Source of the DNA: DASUBV01 sp036510065 | Lineage (GTDB): Bacteria > Actinomycetota > Actinomycetes > Streptosporangiales > Streptosporangiaceae | DNA length: 64,000 nucleotides | NCBI GenBank assembly: GCA_036510065.1 | Contig: DATCEO010000178.1 | Location: 1-64,000 of the forward strand | Direction of reading: 5' to 3' | Shown: positions 26,845-35,394 of the stretch, one piece after another | Layout of the letters: each line of letters starts with the position of its first letter | Numbering within the stretch: the first letter of the stretch is position 1 | The notes under the pieces: generated by a model | The model's database searches: none | The model's input: the letters and a program-made list of their open reading frames with translations, nothing else | What the model was told of the DNA's origin: nothing | Program-made: the position numbers and the translations under genes

Positions 26845-26878
26845 GAGCCCGGTGCGCTTAGCGGTGCACGCCGGGTTC
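26845..26878 (+). ncRNA. group II intron domain V
   Basis: Exactly 34 bases, starting GAGCCCGGTGCGC and ending GCCGGGTTC, which fold into the standard domain V hairpin with the AGC-type catalytic triad near the 5' end, a TTAG cap and a two-base bulge. It lies 31 bases after the maturase stop, as expected for domain V at the 3' end of an intron. The following ~25 bases (TTAACCCACC region) may be domain VI. Structure judged by eye. Confidence 0.7.
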
Positions 26879-26997
26879 GGGAGGCGGTTAACCCACCAGT
26901 GGCAACACCGGCAGGGCGCCCCGGACCGACCTCACTCCGTGCCGGAAAAAGACCGGCGCCGCGGCCGGCAGGCCCGGCCGCGGGACCGGGCGGGGAG

Positions 26998-27978
26998 TTA
27001 CTGGTGGCCGAGCACCGGGTGCGGCACGTAGGGCTCCTCGAGCCGCTTCATCTCCTCATCGCTCAGCGTGAGCTCCGCCGCCGCGACCGCGTCCGCGAGG
27101 TGGCTGAGCTTGGTCGCCCCGACAATGGGGGCCGTCACCCCGGGCCGCTGCAGCAGCCAGGCCAGGGCCACCCGCGCCGGCGGGACGCCGCGCTCGGCCG
27201 CGATCTCGCCGACCCGCTCCACGACATCGAAGTCCTCGGGGATCTGGTACAGCGAGTCGCCGAACGGGTCGGAGTTCGAGCGGGTCGTGCGGCGCTCCCC
27301 GGCCCTGGTCCGGTTCCCGGCCAGCACCCCGCGCGCCAGCGGGCTCCAGGGAATGACGCCGACGCCCTGGTCGATGCACTGCGGGATCATTTCCCGCTCT
27401 TCTTCCCGATAAATAAGGTTGTAGTGATTCTGCATGGAAACGAATCGGGTCATTCCGCGGACATCTGCCACGTGCTGCGCCTGAGCAAACTGCCAGGCAA
27501 ACATGCTGCTCGCACCGATATAACGAGCCTTGCCCGCGCGCACCACATCATGGAGCGCCCCCATGGTCTCCTCGATTGGCGTCGTGTAGTCCCAGCGGTG
27601 AATCTGGTAAAGATCGACGTAGTCCATGCTGAGCCGTCGCAGGGAGGCATCGATGCCCGACAGGATGTGCTTGCGGGACAGGCCGCGGTCGTTCTGGCCC
27701 GGACCCACCGGGCTGAACACCTTGGTCGCCACGACGACCTCGTCGCGGCTGAAGAACTTGGCCAGCAGCCGCCCGGTGGCGACCTCGCTGGCCCCGCCCG
27801 AGTACACGTCGGCGGTGTCAAAGAAGGTGACCCCGTCGTCCACGGCCGCCTTGACGATGGGCTCCGCGGCGTCCTCATCCAGGACCCAGGGACGCTCGCT
27901 GTCGTTGCCGTAGCTCATCATCCCGAGGCAGATCCGGGAGACTCGCAGGCCGGTCATACCGAGGTTGACGTATTCCAC
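26998..27978 (-). CDS. aldo-keto reductase
   Basis: 326 residues of the NADP-linked aldo-keto reductase superfamily (AKR11/YajO-like). Catalytic tetrad: Asp and Tyr in TFFDTADVYSGG, Lys in VATKVFSPVG, His in YQIHRWDY. Also IPWSPLARGVLAG (cofactor loop) and a terminal VGATKLSHLADAV. Substrate unknown. GTG start at 27978 with GGAGGA nine bases upstream. Monocistronic; about 195 bases separate it from the divergent lectin gene. Confidence 0.9.
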   Translation of the reverse strand: MEYVNLGMTGLRVSRICLGMMSYGNDSERPWVLDEDAAEPIVKAAVDDGVTFFDTADVYSGGASEVATGRLLAKFFSRDEVVVATKVFSPVGPGQNDRGLSRKHILSGIDASLRRLSMDYVDLYQIHRWDYTTPIEETMGALHDVVRAGKARYIGASSMFAWQFAQAQHVADVRGMTRFVSMQNHYNLIYREEEREMIPQCIDQGVGVIPWSPLARGVLAGNRTRAGERRTTRSNSDPFGDSLYQIPEDFDVVERVGEIAAERGVPPARVALAWLLQRPGVTAPIVGATKLSHLADAVAAAELTLSDEEMKRLEEPYVPHPVLGHQ

Positions 27979-28173
27979 GTCGGCATCTCCTCCACGCGCG
28001 GGGGTTCGGCTTACCCGTCAGATTGACCGTATCTGCGCGGGAAACACCGCCATCTGCCGCCCTTGGGCTAACGCTGGAACGGCTGCTACTTTCTGCTATC
28101 AGGCATTACTGAACGTGATTACCGGATCAGGGCGGCGTTCCGCCAGCGCCACGATTGCACCCTGGAGAGCGGC

Positions 28174-29814
28174 ATGCCTTCGGCTTCACTGTCAGGTCGG
28201 ATGACAATCGGCACCAGCGCCCTCGCCGTGGCCTTCCTGGCCACGGCCGGATTGACCGGCTCGGCTCAGGCGACGGTGCGACACCAGCGGCCAGCTAGCC
28301 CGAGCCGCCAGCACCCGGCGGCAGCCTACGGCCGGCACCTGGCCGCCCTCCGGCCGAGCGCCCCGACCACCGGGCACCCGACCACCAGGCACCCAACCAC
28401 CAGGCACCCAACCACCAGGCTGCCCAGGGTCTCCTCCGTTCTCCCGGCCGAGGGCGCGCCAGGCTGGCCGGTGACCCTGACGGGCAGCGGCTTCCGGCAC
28501 GTCACCTCCGTCGCCTTCAACGGAGTCGGAGCGTCGTTCACGGTGACCAGCAGCAGCCACATCACCGCGACGGTCCCCGGCGCCGCCAGCACCGGCCGGA
28601 TCATCGTGACGACCAAGGCCGGGACCGGGCGCAGCGCCACCTTCACGGTCACCCCGCAGCAGACGCTGGAGCCGGGTGAGGCGCTGCCGTCGACCGACGC
28701 GCTGACGTCGAAGGACGGCCACTACACGCTGGACATGCAGGGCAACGGCAACCTGGTCTACTACGTCACCGGCACCGCGCATGCGCTGTGGGCCAGCGGC
28801 ACGACGGGTCATCCCGGCGCTTACCTGACCATGCTCGGCAACGGCAACCTGGTCATGTACTCGGTCAGCGGGGACAAGACCCTGTGGTCGAGCAAGACCT
28901 CCGGCCATGGACCGGCCAGGCTGGAGGCGCAGGCCAACGGCGACCTGGTCGTGTACCAGGGGTCGACGCCCGCCTGGGCCGCCGGGAGCTACGACTCCCG
29001 GCTGGAGCCCGGTGAGCGGCTGCGGCCCGGCTGGTTCCTGAGTTCCGGGAACGGCTACAAGCTGACCATGCAGAAGAACGGCAACCTCGTCGAGGTGGGG
29101 GCCCCCGGCACCATGTGGTCGAGCAACACGGCGGGCCACGCTGGCGCCACGCTCGTCATGCGAGCCGACGGCAACCTGGTGATCCGTCACGGCACCACGC
29201 TCTGGGCCAGCAAGACGGCGGCCCATCCGGGCGCGAAGCTGGTCGACCGGCGCAGCGGGATCCTGGCTGTCCGGTACCAGGGCCGCACGCTCTGGGCCAG
29301 CAAGAAGGGCTCGCCGCCGACCAACCCGCCGCTGACCCTGGGCCAGTGGGCGGGCAAGGCCGGGCCTGGCGCGGCCGAAACCGACTACGGCTACCCCTAC
29401 CCGCATCCGCCCGCGTGCACCCACGGGGGCGCCTGCACCGTCGACCGGTGGTCGTTCTACCAGGGGCAGTGCACCTCCTGGGTGGCCTACCGGCTGAACC
29501 AGCTCAACGCGATCGACTTCACCAACTCCTATGGCGGCAAGGGCCGCTGGGGCAACGCGGTGAACTGGGAGGCGCAGGCGCGGACACTCAAGATCTCGGT
29601 GAACTCGACCCCCGAGGTGGGCGCCGTGGCGTGGTACGCGTCCACCAGGGGGGCGCCCGACGGCCACGCGGCCTATGTGGAGAAGGTCAGCTCACCGACG
29701 TCGATCGTCATCTCGGAAATGAACTACGACGGTAATAACGGATTCTGGGTGCACACCATCACCAAGACCGCGGGCGATTGGCCCACTCACTTCATCCACC
29801 TCGCCGACCGGTAG
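28174..29814 (+). CDS. secreted IPT/TIG - B-lectin - CHAP domain protein
   Basis: 546 residues. Signal peptide (about 1-33), a tether with HPTTR repeats (about 68-85), an IPT/TIG beta domain (SSVLPAEGAPGWPVTLTGSGF), two bulb-type mannose lectin repeats with the family's QGNGNLVYY, LGNGNLVMY, QKNGNLVEV and RADGNLVIR sugar-site variants, and a C-terminal CHAP domain with Cys in YQGQCTSWVAY, His in DGHAAYVEKV and ISEMNYDG. Expected to bind a glycan and cut peptidoglycan or a peptide amide. GGAGAG precedes the ATG at 28174. Confidence 0.88.
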   Translation: MPSASLSGRMTIGTSALAVAFLATAGLTGSAQATVRHQRPASPSRQHPAAAYGRHLAALRPSAPTTGHPTTRHPTTRHPTTRLPRVSSVLPAEGAPGWPVTLTGSGFRHVTSVAFNGVGASFTVTSSSHITATVPGAASTGRIIVTTKAGTGRSATFTVTPQQTLEPGEALPSTDALTSKDGHYTLDMQGNGNLVYYVTGTAHALWASGTTGHPGAYLTMLGNGNLVMYSVSGDKTLWSSKTSGHGPARLEAQANGDLVVYQGSTPAWAAGSYDSRLEPGERLRPGWFLSSGNGYKLTMQKNGNLVEVGAPGTMWSSNTAGHAGATLVMRADGNLVIRHGTTLWASKTAAHPGAKLVDRRSGILAVRYQGRTLWASKKGSPPTNPPLTLGQWAGKAGPGAAETDYGYPYPHPPACTHGGACTVDRWSFYQGQCTSWVAYRLNQLNAIDFTNSYGGKGRWGNAVNWEAQARTLKISVNSTPEVGAVAWYASTRGAPDGHAAYVEKVSSPTSIVISEMNYDGNNGFWVHTITKTAGDWPTHFIHLADR

Positions 29815-29836
29815 CCAGCAGTGCAGACGCCTCGCC

Positions 29837-30166
29837 CTAGGCTACGAACGGCTCGACGCCGGACTCCGTGGTCATCGGCCGCCCCGCAGCCGCCCAGTCC
29901 TGCATGCCGCCAGCCACGTTGACCGCTTCCCAGCCCGCCCCGGCCAGCGCGAATGCGGCCCGCGCCGATCGCGCGCCGGACCGGCAGATCACGTAGACGG
30001 TCGTGTCCCGCGGGACCTCGGTCGCGCGCCCGCTGAGCTGGCCAAGCGGAATGTGCGTGGCGCCAGGCGCGTGCCCGGCCGCCCATTCGTCGTCCTCACG
30101 CACATCAAGCAACCACGCATCGTCCGGAACGCTCACGGCCGGGATCTCGGCAGATGGCTCCGCCAC
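29837..30166 (-). CDS. rhodanese-domain protein
   Basis: 109 residues, a single rhodanese domain: LLDVREDDEWAAGHAPGA and active-site loop VICRSGARS with the catalytic Cys. Small rhodaneses transfer sulfane sulfur or detoxify cyanide; the partner is not known. The 211 bases upstream (30167-30377) to the divergent GNAT gene hold nothing recognisable. Confidence 0.9.
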   Translation of the reverse strand: MAEPSAEIPAVSVPDDAWLLDVREDDEWAAGHAPGATHIPLGQLSGRATEVPRDTTVYVICRSGARSARAAFALAGAGWEAVNVAGGMQDWAAAGRPMTTESGVEPFVA

Positions 30167-30377
30167 TGTCTTTCACCTGCTCCCTCGGGCTCTCACCCGG
30201 ATAGCCCGCCTGCGGCTGCCATCCGTCCGGGCTGGCGGCCGGGCGCTAGCCCGCCTGGCGGCTTCGTTCCGCATACCTTACGGGCAAACACGAACCGTCA
30301 CCCCCGGGCTGGCGGGTAGCTTCCGGTCCGCCAGTACTGACCGCGGCCGCCCGCCGGGGCCTTGATTAGATGGCCAA

Positions 30378-30899
30378 ATGGTCATTCGTGAGGTCGGGCC
30401 GGAGGAGCTGCCCGCGGTCGGCGAACTGCGTGTCCGCGCCTACCTGGCGGGCGGCTTCCTGTCCCCGGACTCCAGCTACGCGCCGCGGCTGCGCGCCCTG
30501 GGGGCCAGCGATGATGGCACCGTGCTGATCGCCACCGACGGCGGCGACCAGATTGCCGGGACGATCATGCTGGCTATCTGGCCGCGCACGGGGCAGGTCG
30601 TGACCGGCCCGGATGAGGCTGAGATCCGGGCGCTGGCGGTGGCGCCCGGCGCCCAGGGCCAGGGCATCGGCCGGGCGCTGCTGGACGCGGCCGTGGCCCG
30701 CGCCGCCAGCCAGGGAGCGCGGAGCGTGGTGCTGTCCACGCAGCCCGAGATGCGCGCCGCCCACCGGATCTACGAGCGAGCCGGGTTCACCCGGCTCCCG
30801 GACCGGGACTGGTCACCCGACCCGGAGACCACGCTGCTGGTCTACGGCCTCCGGCTGGATGCGGGCCCCGGCCGAAAGCTAGCCCCGGCCGAAAGCTAG
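30378..30899 (+). CDS. GNAT family N-acetyltransferase
   Basis: 173 residues. The acetyl-CoA-binding motif is in IRALAVAPGAQGQGIGRALLDAA (QGQGIG), followed by a MRAAHRIYERAGFTR strand typical of the family. The substrate is not predictable. The C-terminal residues and stop codon come from a 17-base tandem repeat, so the tail is a recent extension. Confidence 0.85.
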   Translation: MVIREVGPEELPAVGELRVRAYLAGGFLSPDSSYAPRLRALGASDDGTVLIATDGGDQIAGTIMLAIWPRTGQVVTGPDEAEIRALAVAPGAQGQGIGRALLDAAVARAASQGARSVVLSTQPEMRAAHRIYERAGFTRLPDRDWSPDPETTLLVYGLRLDAGPGRKLAPAES

Positions 30900-30938
30900 C
30901 CCCGGCCGAAAGCTAGCCCCGGCCGAAAGCTGGCCCCG
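30871..30938. repeat. four copies of a 17-base tandem repeat
   Basis: Units of GCCGAAAGCTAGCCCCG start at 30871, 30888, 30905 and 30922; the first three are identical and the fourth differs by one base. The GNAT stop codon lies inside the array. The unit length is not a multiple of three, so copy-number change would alter the protein end only if the first units were affected. Confidence 0.9.
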
Positions 30939-30982
30939 GCTGGTGGGCGACAGCACCAGCCCTCCGGGCCAGGCACTTCCGG

Positions 30983-31306
30983 CTATCCGAACTGGCCGGG
31001 CTGGTAGTCGCCGGCGGGCTGCTGGACGATGACGTTCATCCGGTTGAAGGCGTTGATGAGCGCGATCAGGGAGACCAGTGCGGTGAGCTGCTCGTCGTCG
31101 TAGTGCTTGGCGGCATGAGCCCAGGCCTGGTCCGTGACCCCGCCGGCCGCATCCGCGATGCGGGTGCCCTGCTCGGTCAGCTCCAGCGCAGCGCGCTCGG
31201 CCTCGGTGAAGACCGTGGCCTCCCGCCACGCCGCGACCAGGTTGAGGCGCACCGACGACTCACCGGCGGCGGCGTCCTTGGTGTGCGTGTCGGTGTGGCT
31301 ACACAC
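30983..31306 (-). pseudogene. N-terminally truncated carboxymuconolactone decarboxylase/AhpD-like protein
   Basis: About 108 codons align with the C-terminal two thirds of AhpD-like CMD proteins: HTDTHTKDAAAGES and WREATVFTEAERAALELTE, ending with LTALVSLIALINAFNRMN. The first ~45 residues normally present are missing and an in-frame TAG stands right before the GTG at 31306. The redox CxxC is reduced to a single Cys (position 2), with Thr where the second Cys belongs. It is therefore probably non-functional. Confidence 0.65.
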
Positions 31307-31471
31307 CTATGACGCAACGGCTCGGCCCGATGTGCCAGGAACGAATGTGACGTGCCTCTCCCGGCCCGCGCGAGTCCATCGCGGGGGCATCATCCTGGCC
31401 GCCACATTCATGTGGCTACGACGATGAGGAGATAGGCCCGCACCTGGCCGGGACCGCGACCGCGGCTCCTG

Positions 31472-32446
31472 TCAGTTCTGCGTGGCGAGCGCCTGATCGG
31501 ATACCAGGAGCACGAGCTTTCCCCCCGCGCGCCCGGACTGGCTGACGCACACGGCCTCCGGCCAGTCCGTCAGCGCGAACGTGCGGGCGATCGGGATCGT
31601 GAAGCGGCCCTCGGCGGCCAGCTGTGCCGCCTCTGGTAGGACGTCGTAGCGCAGCGTCGTGTCGCTGCCGTAGCTGACCCGCACGCCCAGTTCCGCTGCG
31701 GCCTCGAAGTCACTGAGGGTGAGTACGTGGTCCGCGTCGCCGGCAATCTCGACCAGGTTGGGCAGCGCGCCACTGACCGGTCCGGCGTCGAGCACGAAGT
31801 CGACGGATCCTCCGGCCAGGGACGCCACCCGGTCGACCATGCCGTCGCCGTAGGACGTCACCTCGGCGCCGAGCGCCCGGAGCTCGTCGGCCCGGGTGGC
31901 GCCGGCCGTCACGATCACCCGGGCCCCGCGCAGGAGTGCGAACTGGACTGCCGCGAACCCGACGGTGGAGCCAGCGCCGTGGATCAGCACGGTCTGCCCG
32001 CCACTCACGCCGAGTTCGTCGAGGCCGCGGTACGCCGTCTCGACGGCCATCGGCAAGGCCGCCGCCCGGACCGGGTCGAGACCCGCAGGCACGCGGGTCC
32101 AGTGGTCCAGCACGGCCAGGTCGGACGCGCCGGCCGATGCCCCGAGGTACGGGGCCGGGCCCACGACGAGGTCCCCGACCGCGACATCCGCGACCCCGTC
32201 ACCGATCCGGTCGACTATGCCGGACACCTCCAGCCCGATACCGCGCGGCAGGTCACCCGCAAACAGGCCGTTGCACAGCGCCCAGTCAGCCGGATTGAGC
32301 CCGCAGGCATGGACCGCAACACGGACCTGACCCGGTTCCGGCTCGGGTACCCCGGCGGTCTCCAGGACGAGGACCTCCTCGGGCGGGCCGTAACGGTGGA
32401 AACGCACGGTGCGCATGGGACGGGAAGCCGGATCGGTGGAGGGCAC
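31472..32446 (-). CDS. NADP-dependent quinone oxidoreductase-like MDR protein
   Basis: 324 residues from the GTG at 32446, chosen because AAAGGAG lies six bases upstream. Zinc-free medium-chain reductase: FHRYGPPEEVL, GLNPADW, LEVSGIVDRIGDGV, NADP motif GAGSTVGFAAVQFA, and a typical GADEVTSYG-like segment. Likely reduces quinones or enals using NADPH. A decayed TetR-type gene lies divergently upstream, a common partner of this family. Confidence 0.88.
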   Translation of the reverse strand: MPSTDPASRPMRTVRFHRYGPPEEVLVLETAGVPEPEPGQVRVAVHACGLNPADWALCNGLFAGDLPRGIGLEVSGIVDRIGDGVADVAVGDLVVGPAPYLGASAGASDLAVLDHWTRVPAGLDPVRAAALPMAVETAYRGLDELGVSGGQTVLIHGAGSTVGFAAVQFALLRGARVIVTAGATRADELRALGAEVTSYGDGMVDRVASLAGGSVDFVLDAGPVSGALPNLVEIAGDADHVLTLSDFEAAAELGVRVSYGSDTTLRYDVLPEAAQLAAEGRFTIPIARTFALTDWPEAVCVSQSGRAGGKLVLLVSDQALATQN

Positions 32447-32538
32447 AGGAACTCCTTTGCGCTGATAACAGGTTTCGCCGGCGGTGACGAGCTCGAGGCG
32501 CACCTGGTCGCCGGCGGCGCTGGAGAGCCGCGGCGTAG

Positions 32539-32691
32539 TCGAGCGCCGCCCGGCTGGCCCTCGACATGGGCCTACTCGTGCTGCGCACGGCCTCCGAGAG
32601 CTGGGTCGCGGGCGGGCGCCAATCGTTCGCGGCGCGTGTCCGCACCGCTGCGGACGAACTGCGCCTGATCGCCGGTCAGCTCACCGTGTGA
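32539..32691 (+). pseudogene. C-terminal relic of a TetR-family regulator
   Basis: Fifty codons between in-frame TAG (32536) and the TGA at 32689 read ARLALDMGLLVLRTASESW then an Arg-rich helix, RTAADELRLIAGQL, matching the last helices of TetR ligand domains. No DNA-binding domain is present on this strand nearby. Divergent to the MDR gene, which such regulators commonly control. Confidence 0.45.
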
Positions 32692-32829
32692 GTCGTGCTG
32701 GTCCTTGGGTCCACGGGGTGACCGCATCGCTGGAACCCTCGATCCGACCCCCCGCCTGTGCACCGAGTTCAGCTGAACGCGGCACCCACCCAGCCTCCGC
32801 CTCACCGTCCGATCATTTAGGGAGACACG

Positions 32830-32857
32830 CCCTAGCCCTAGCCCTAGCCCTAGCCCT
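32830..32857. repeat. CCCTAG hexamer repeat at the end of the LapA-like gene
   Basis: Four perfect CCCTAG units (32830-32853) plus a partial CCCTG. The TAG stop of the minus-strand gene ending at 32850 is one of these units read on the other strand. No telomere or end of replicon is suggested by the surroundings. Confidence 0.9.
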
Positions 32858-33317
32858 GATCCGCGGCCGCGGCGGCGGCGGCGCTGGATTTGGCGTCGAG
32901 CTTGCGGTGCCGGCGCGCCGTCCGGCGCAGCTGGATGATCCTCGCGGAGCCGGGGAGGACGACCAGGAGCACGCCGAGCACGGCCGCCAGGAGCAGCGCG
33001 ACACCGAGCGGCAGGTGACCGCTGGCCCCGAAGAACTTGATGTCGACCTTGGTCCCGTTCTGCAGGATGAAGATCAGCAACAGCAGCAGGACCAGGGCGA
33101 ACAGGCCCGATGCGACCCAGACGCCGCCGACTCGGGTGCGCCGGACCACATGCTGGGGCGGCGCGGCCGGGACAGCCGGCGTGGGCTCGGGGGGGCCTTC
33201 CGGCACAGCCACTGCTGGCGGCTGCTCCTCGGCCTGGACTGGCAGCTGGTCCGACGGCACGGCCGCATCGGGCTGACCGGAAGTGACCGGTCCATTGCTT
33301 CCACGCGGCAGCGTCAT
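32850..33317 (-). CDS. LapA (DUF1049) domain membrane protein
   Basis: 155 residues. A proline-rich cytoplasmic N-terminus (1-60), then two membrane segments (VASGLFALVLLLLLIFILQN and LPLGVALLLAAVLGVLLVVLP) joined by NGTKVDIKFFG, the typical LapA layout, and a basic C-terminus. Related proteins take part in envelope assembly; function here unknown. Confidence 0.8.
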   Translation of the reverse strand: MTLPRGSNGPVTSGQPDAAVPSDQLPVQAEEQPPAVAVPEGPPEPTPAVPAAPPQHVVRRTRVGGVWVASGLFALVLLLLLIFILQNGTKVDIKFFGASGHLPLGVALLLAAVLGVLLVVLPGSARIIQLRRTARRHRKLDAKSSAAAAAAADQG

Positions 33318-33416
33318 CTGTCATTCACCGTCCCCAGGTGGGTGTCTGGCGGCTCAGTGCCCAGTAAAAGGGCACCTAACCTATTCGGCGAGGTTCGCCC
33401 GGCGGATTGCCGGGCG

Positions 33417-33635
33417 CTACCGCGGGCTGGTCGGGTCCTGGCCGGTACTGGCGGCCAGCTGGTCGGCGTCCGTTGCCTCGGCAGCCGAGTCCTGCTGGGC
33501 GGCGTTGACCTTGCGCAGGTGCTTGGCCATCGACCGGAAGACGAAGAACAGAATGACGCCCATCCCGAAGACGACCAGGAAGCCGAGCGTGCCTGGCTGG
33601 TCGAACGCGCTCGACGACGCGGCCAGAACCGTCAC
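33417..33635 (-). CDS. small single-span membrane protein next to mca
   Basis: 72 residues: one transmembrane segment (LGFLVVFGMGVILFFVFRSM) and a basic-to-acidic cytoplasmic tail. Its ATG overlaps the mca stop by four bases, so it is co-translated. A small membrane protein lies beside mca in other actinobacteria as well; the role is unknown. Confidence 0.8.
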   Translation of the reverse strand: MTVLAASSSAFDQPGTLGFLVVFGMGVILFFVFRSMAKHLRKVNAAQQDSAAEATDADQLAASTGQDPTSPR

Positions 33636-34588
33636 AGGCTCACCCTCTCCCGGATCCCGGCGAACAGGTCATCCTCTGGTATCTCAGTATCTACCACTGA
33701 CCTGGCCAGGTGATAATCCTCGGTCGGCCACGCCGCCCGCTGGACATCGGCCGAGCAGGCGAACCAGGAGCTCTCCGGGTCGATCTGGGTGGCGTGCGCG
33801 AGCAGGGCCTGGTCCCGAATCTCGAAGTAATCGCCGCAGGGGACTCGCGTGGTGATCTCCAGCGGGAGGCGGTCCGTCCGCTCCTTCCACTCCGCGATCC
33901 GCTCGGCATACGGGGACGGCAGTCCGCGCCGGCGCATCTCCTCGTCCAGCGCGAGGAACCTGGCCAGGTGGAAGGTGGCGAAGTAGTACAGCTTGAGCGG
34001 CTGCCAGGGATCGCCGCAGCCGGGGTACCGGTCCGGGTCCCCGGCGGCCTCGAAGGCCTCGATCGCCACCTGATGGGTCTTGATGTGATCGGGATGCGGG
34101 TAACCGCCGCTCTCGTCGTAGGTGATCAGCGCGTGCGGGCGGAACTCCCGGACGGCCTGCACCAGGGGCTGCGCGGCGACCGCCAGCGGCTCCAGTGCGA
34201 AGCATCCCTCCGGCAGCGGCGGCAGCGGGTCGCCTTCGGGCAGGCCGGAATCGGTAAACCCCATGAACCGCTGCTGGACCCCGAGGATCTCGCGCGCCCT
34301 GGCCATCTCCGCCCGCCGGACGGCGGCCAGGTCAGCCCGGATCTCCGGCCGCTCCATCGCCTTGTTGAGGATGTCTCCGCGCTCCCCGCCGGTCATGGTG
34401 CAGACCAGCACGCTGGCACCCTCGCGGACGTAGCGGGCCATGGTGGCCGCGCCCTTGCTCGACTCGTCGTCCGGGTGCGCGTGCACGGCCATCAGCCGCA
34501 GTTCGGCGCCAATTGGCGACGCGGCGGCCAGGGCGGGAGCAGGGCGGCGCGCGGGCGCGGCGCCCTGGTCGGAACTAACGGCAGGCAA
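33632..34588 (-). CDS. mca: mycothiol S-conjugate amidase
   Basis: 318 residues. Hydrolyses mycothiol-S conjugates for detoxification, and marks mycothiol metabolism in this organism. LmbE/PIG-L fold with zinc-binding AHPDDESSKGA, TGGERGD, then ITYDESGGYPHPDHIKTH with the further His/Asp ligands, and the Mca-typical PxKLYY segment (PLKLYYFATFH). A TTG at 34588 with AAGGGG upstream is taken as start; the conserved region begins at residue ~33, so a later start cannot be excluded. Divergent from greA. Confidence 0.9.
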   Translation of the reverse strand: MPAVSSDQGAAPARRPAPALAAASPIGAELRLMAVHAHPDDESSKGAATMARYVREGASVLVCTMTGGERGDILNKAMERPEIRADLAAVRRAEMARAREILGVQQRFMGFTDSGLPEGDPLPPLPEGCFALEPLAVAAQPLVQAVREFRPHALITYDESGGYPHPDHIKTHQVAIEAFEAAGDPDRYPGCGDPWQPLKLYYFATFHLARFLALDEEMRRRGLPSPYAERIAEWKERTDRLPLEITTRVPCGDYFEIRDQALLAHATQIDPESSWFACSADVQRAAWPTEDYHLARSVVDTEIPEDDLFAGIRERVSL

Positions 34589-34893
34589 CGAGTACCCCTT
34601 CAGCGGCTGTCAGCGGGATGGTGCAGCGGGAACATCGCGAAAAGACCGGTATGCGAGCAACCGGCCTGGCCTTCTTCGGAGCAGGCCGGGAGGCTATTGT
34701 GCAGGACAACAAGCCGGTCTGCAGGCGGCATTCCCGCCATCTGGCTGTGACCGGATGGTCCCGTGGCGCCGCCCGAGACCATTGACAAGGTGCGACATAC
34801 TCGCGAAGCCTTGTTAGCCTCGGAGGATTACCCCCAACCGGGTCCCACCGGACCCCGCGGAAGACAAGCTCCGCACCCACGCGAGGAGTACCC
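34589..34893. promoter_or_regulatory. divergent mca/greA intergenic region
   Basis: 305 bases without a gene. It carries TTGACA at 34782-34787 pointing toward greA, and a TGTTAGCCT extended -10-like element downstream near 34812, but the spacing is too long for one promoter, so the exact start is unresolved. Confidence 0.4.
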
Positions 34894-35394
34894 GTGACCG
34901 AAACCCGCGATGACACCGTCACCTGGCTCACTCAGGAGGCGTACGACCGGCTGAAGGCCGAGCTCGATCACCTTTCGGGTACGGGCCGTATCGAGATCGC
35001 TAAGAAGATCGAGGCCGCCCGGCTCGAGGGCGACCTGAAGGAGAACGGCGGCTACCACGCCGCCAAGGATGAGCAAGGCATCATGGAGGCCCGGATCATC
35101 GTGGTCACCAACATCCTGGACAACTCGCGGGTCGGCACGGCCCCCCGCACCGACGGCGTGGTGGGTCCCGGCATGACCGTGACCATCCGCTTCGCGGGCG
35201 ACGATGACGAGGTGACGTTCCTGCTGGCCTCCCGGGAGGAGAGCGGCGCGCCCATCGACGTCTACTCGCCCCGGTCGCCGCTGGGCGTGGCCATCAACGG
35301 CAAGAAGGTCGGCGAGAGCGCAACCTACAGCCTGCCCAACGGCCGTTCCACCACGGTCGAGATCCTCGAGGCCGTCCCCTACGGCGGCATGTAA
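34894..35394 (+). CDS. greA: transcription elongation factor GreA
   Basis: 166 residues, normal for actinobacteria. Rescues stalled RNA polymerase by stimulating transcript cleavage. The N-terminal coiled coil contains the acidic tip (LKENGGYHAAKDEQG) and the FKBP-like C-terminal domain ends in YSPRSPLGVAINGK...TVEILEAVPYGG. GTG start with GAGGAG upstream. Overlaps the convergent AsnC gene by 16 bases at the 3' end. Confidence 0.97.
   Translation: MTETRDDTVTWLTQEAYDRLKAELDHLSGTGRIEIAKKIEAARLEGDLKENGGYHAAKDEQGIMEARIIVVTNILDNSRVGTAPRTDGVVGPGMTVTIRFAGDDDEVTFLLASREESGAPIDVYSPRSPLGVAINGKKVGESATYSLPNGRSTTVEILEAVPYGGM

Noticed and set aside
32830..32857. CCCTAG repeats as a telomere or replicon end
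   Set aside because: Only four units, embedded between ordinary chromosomal genes.
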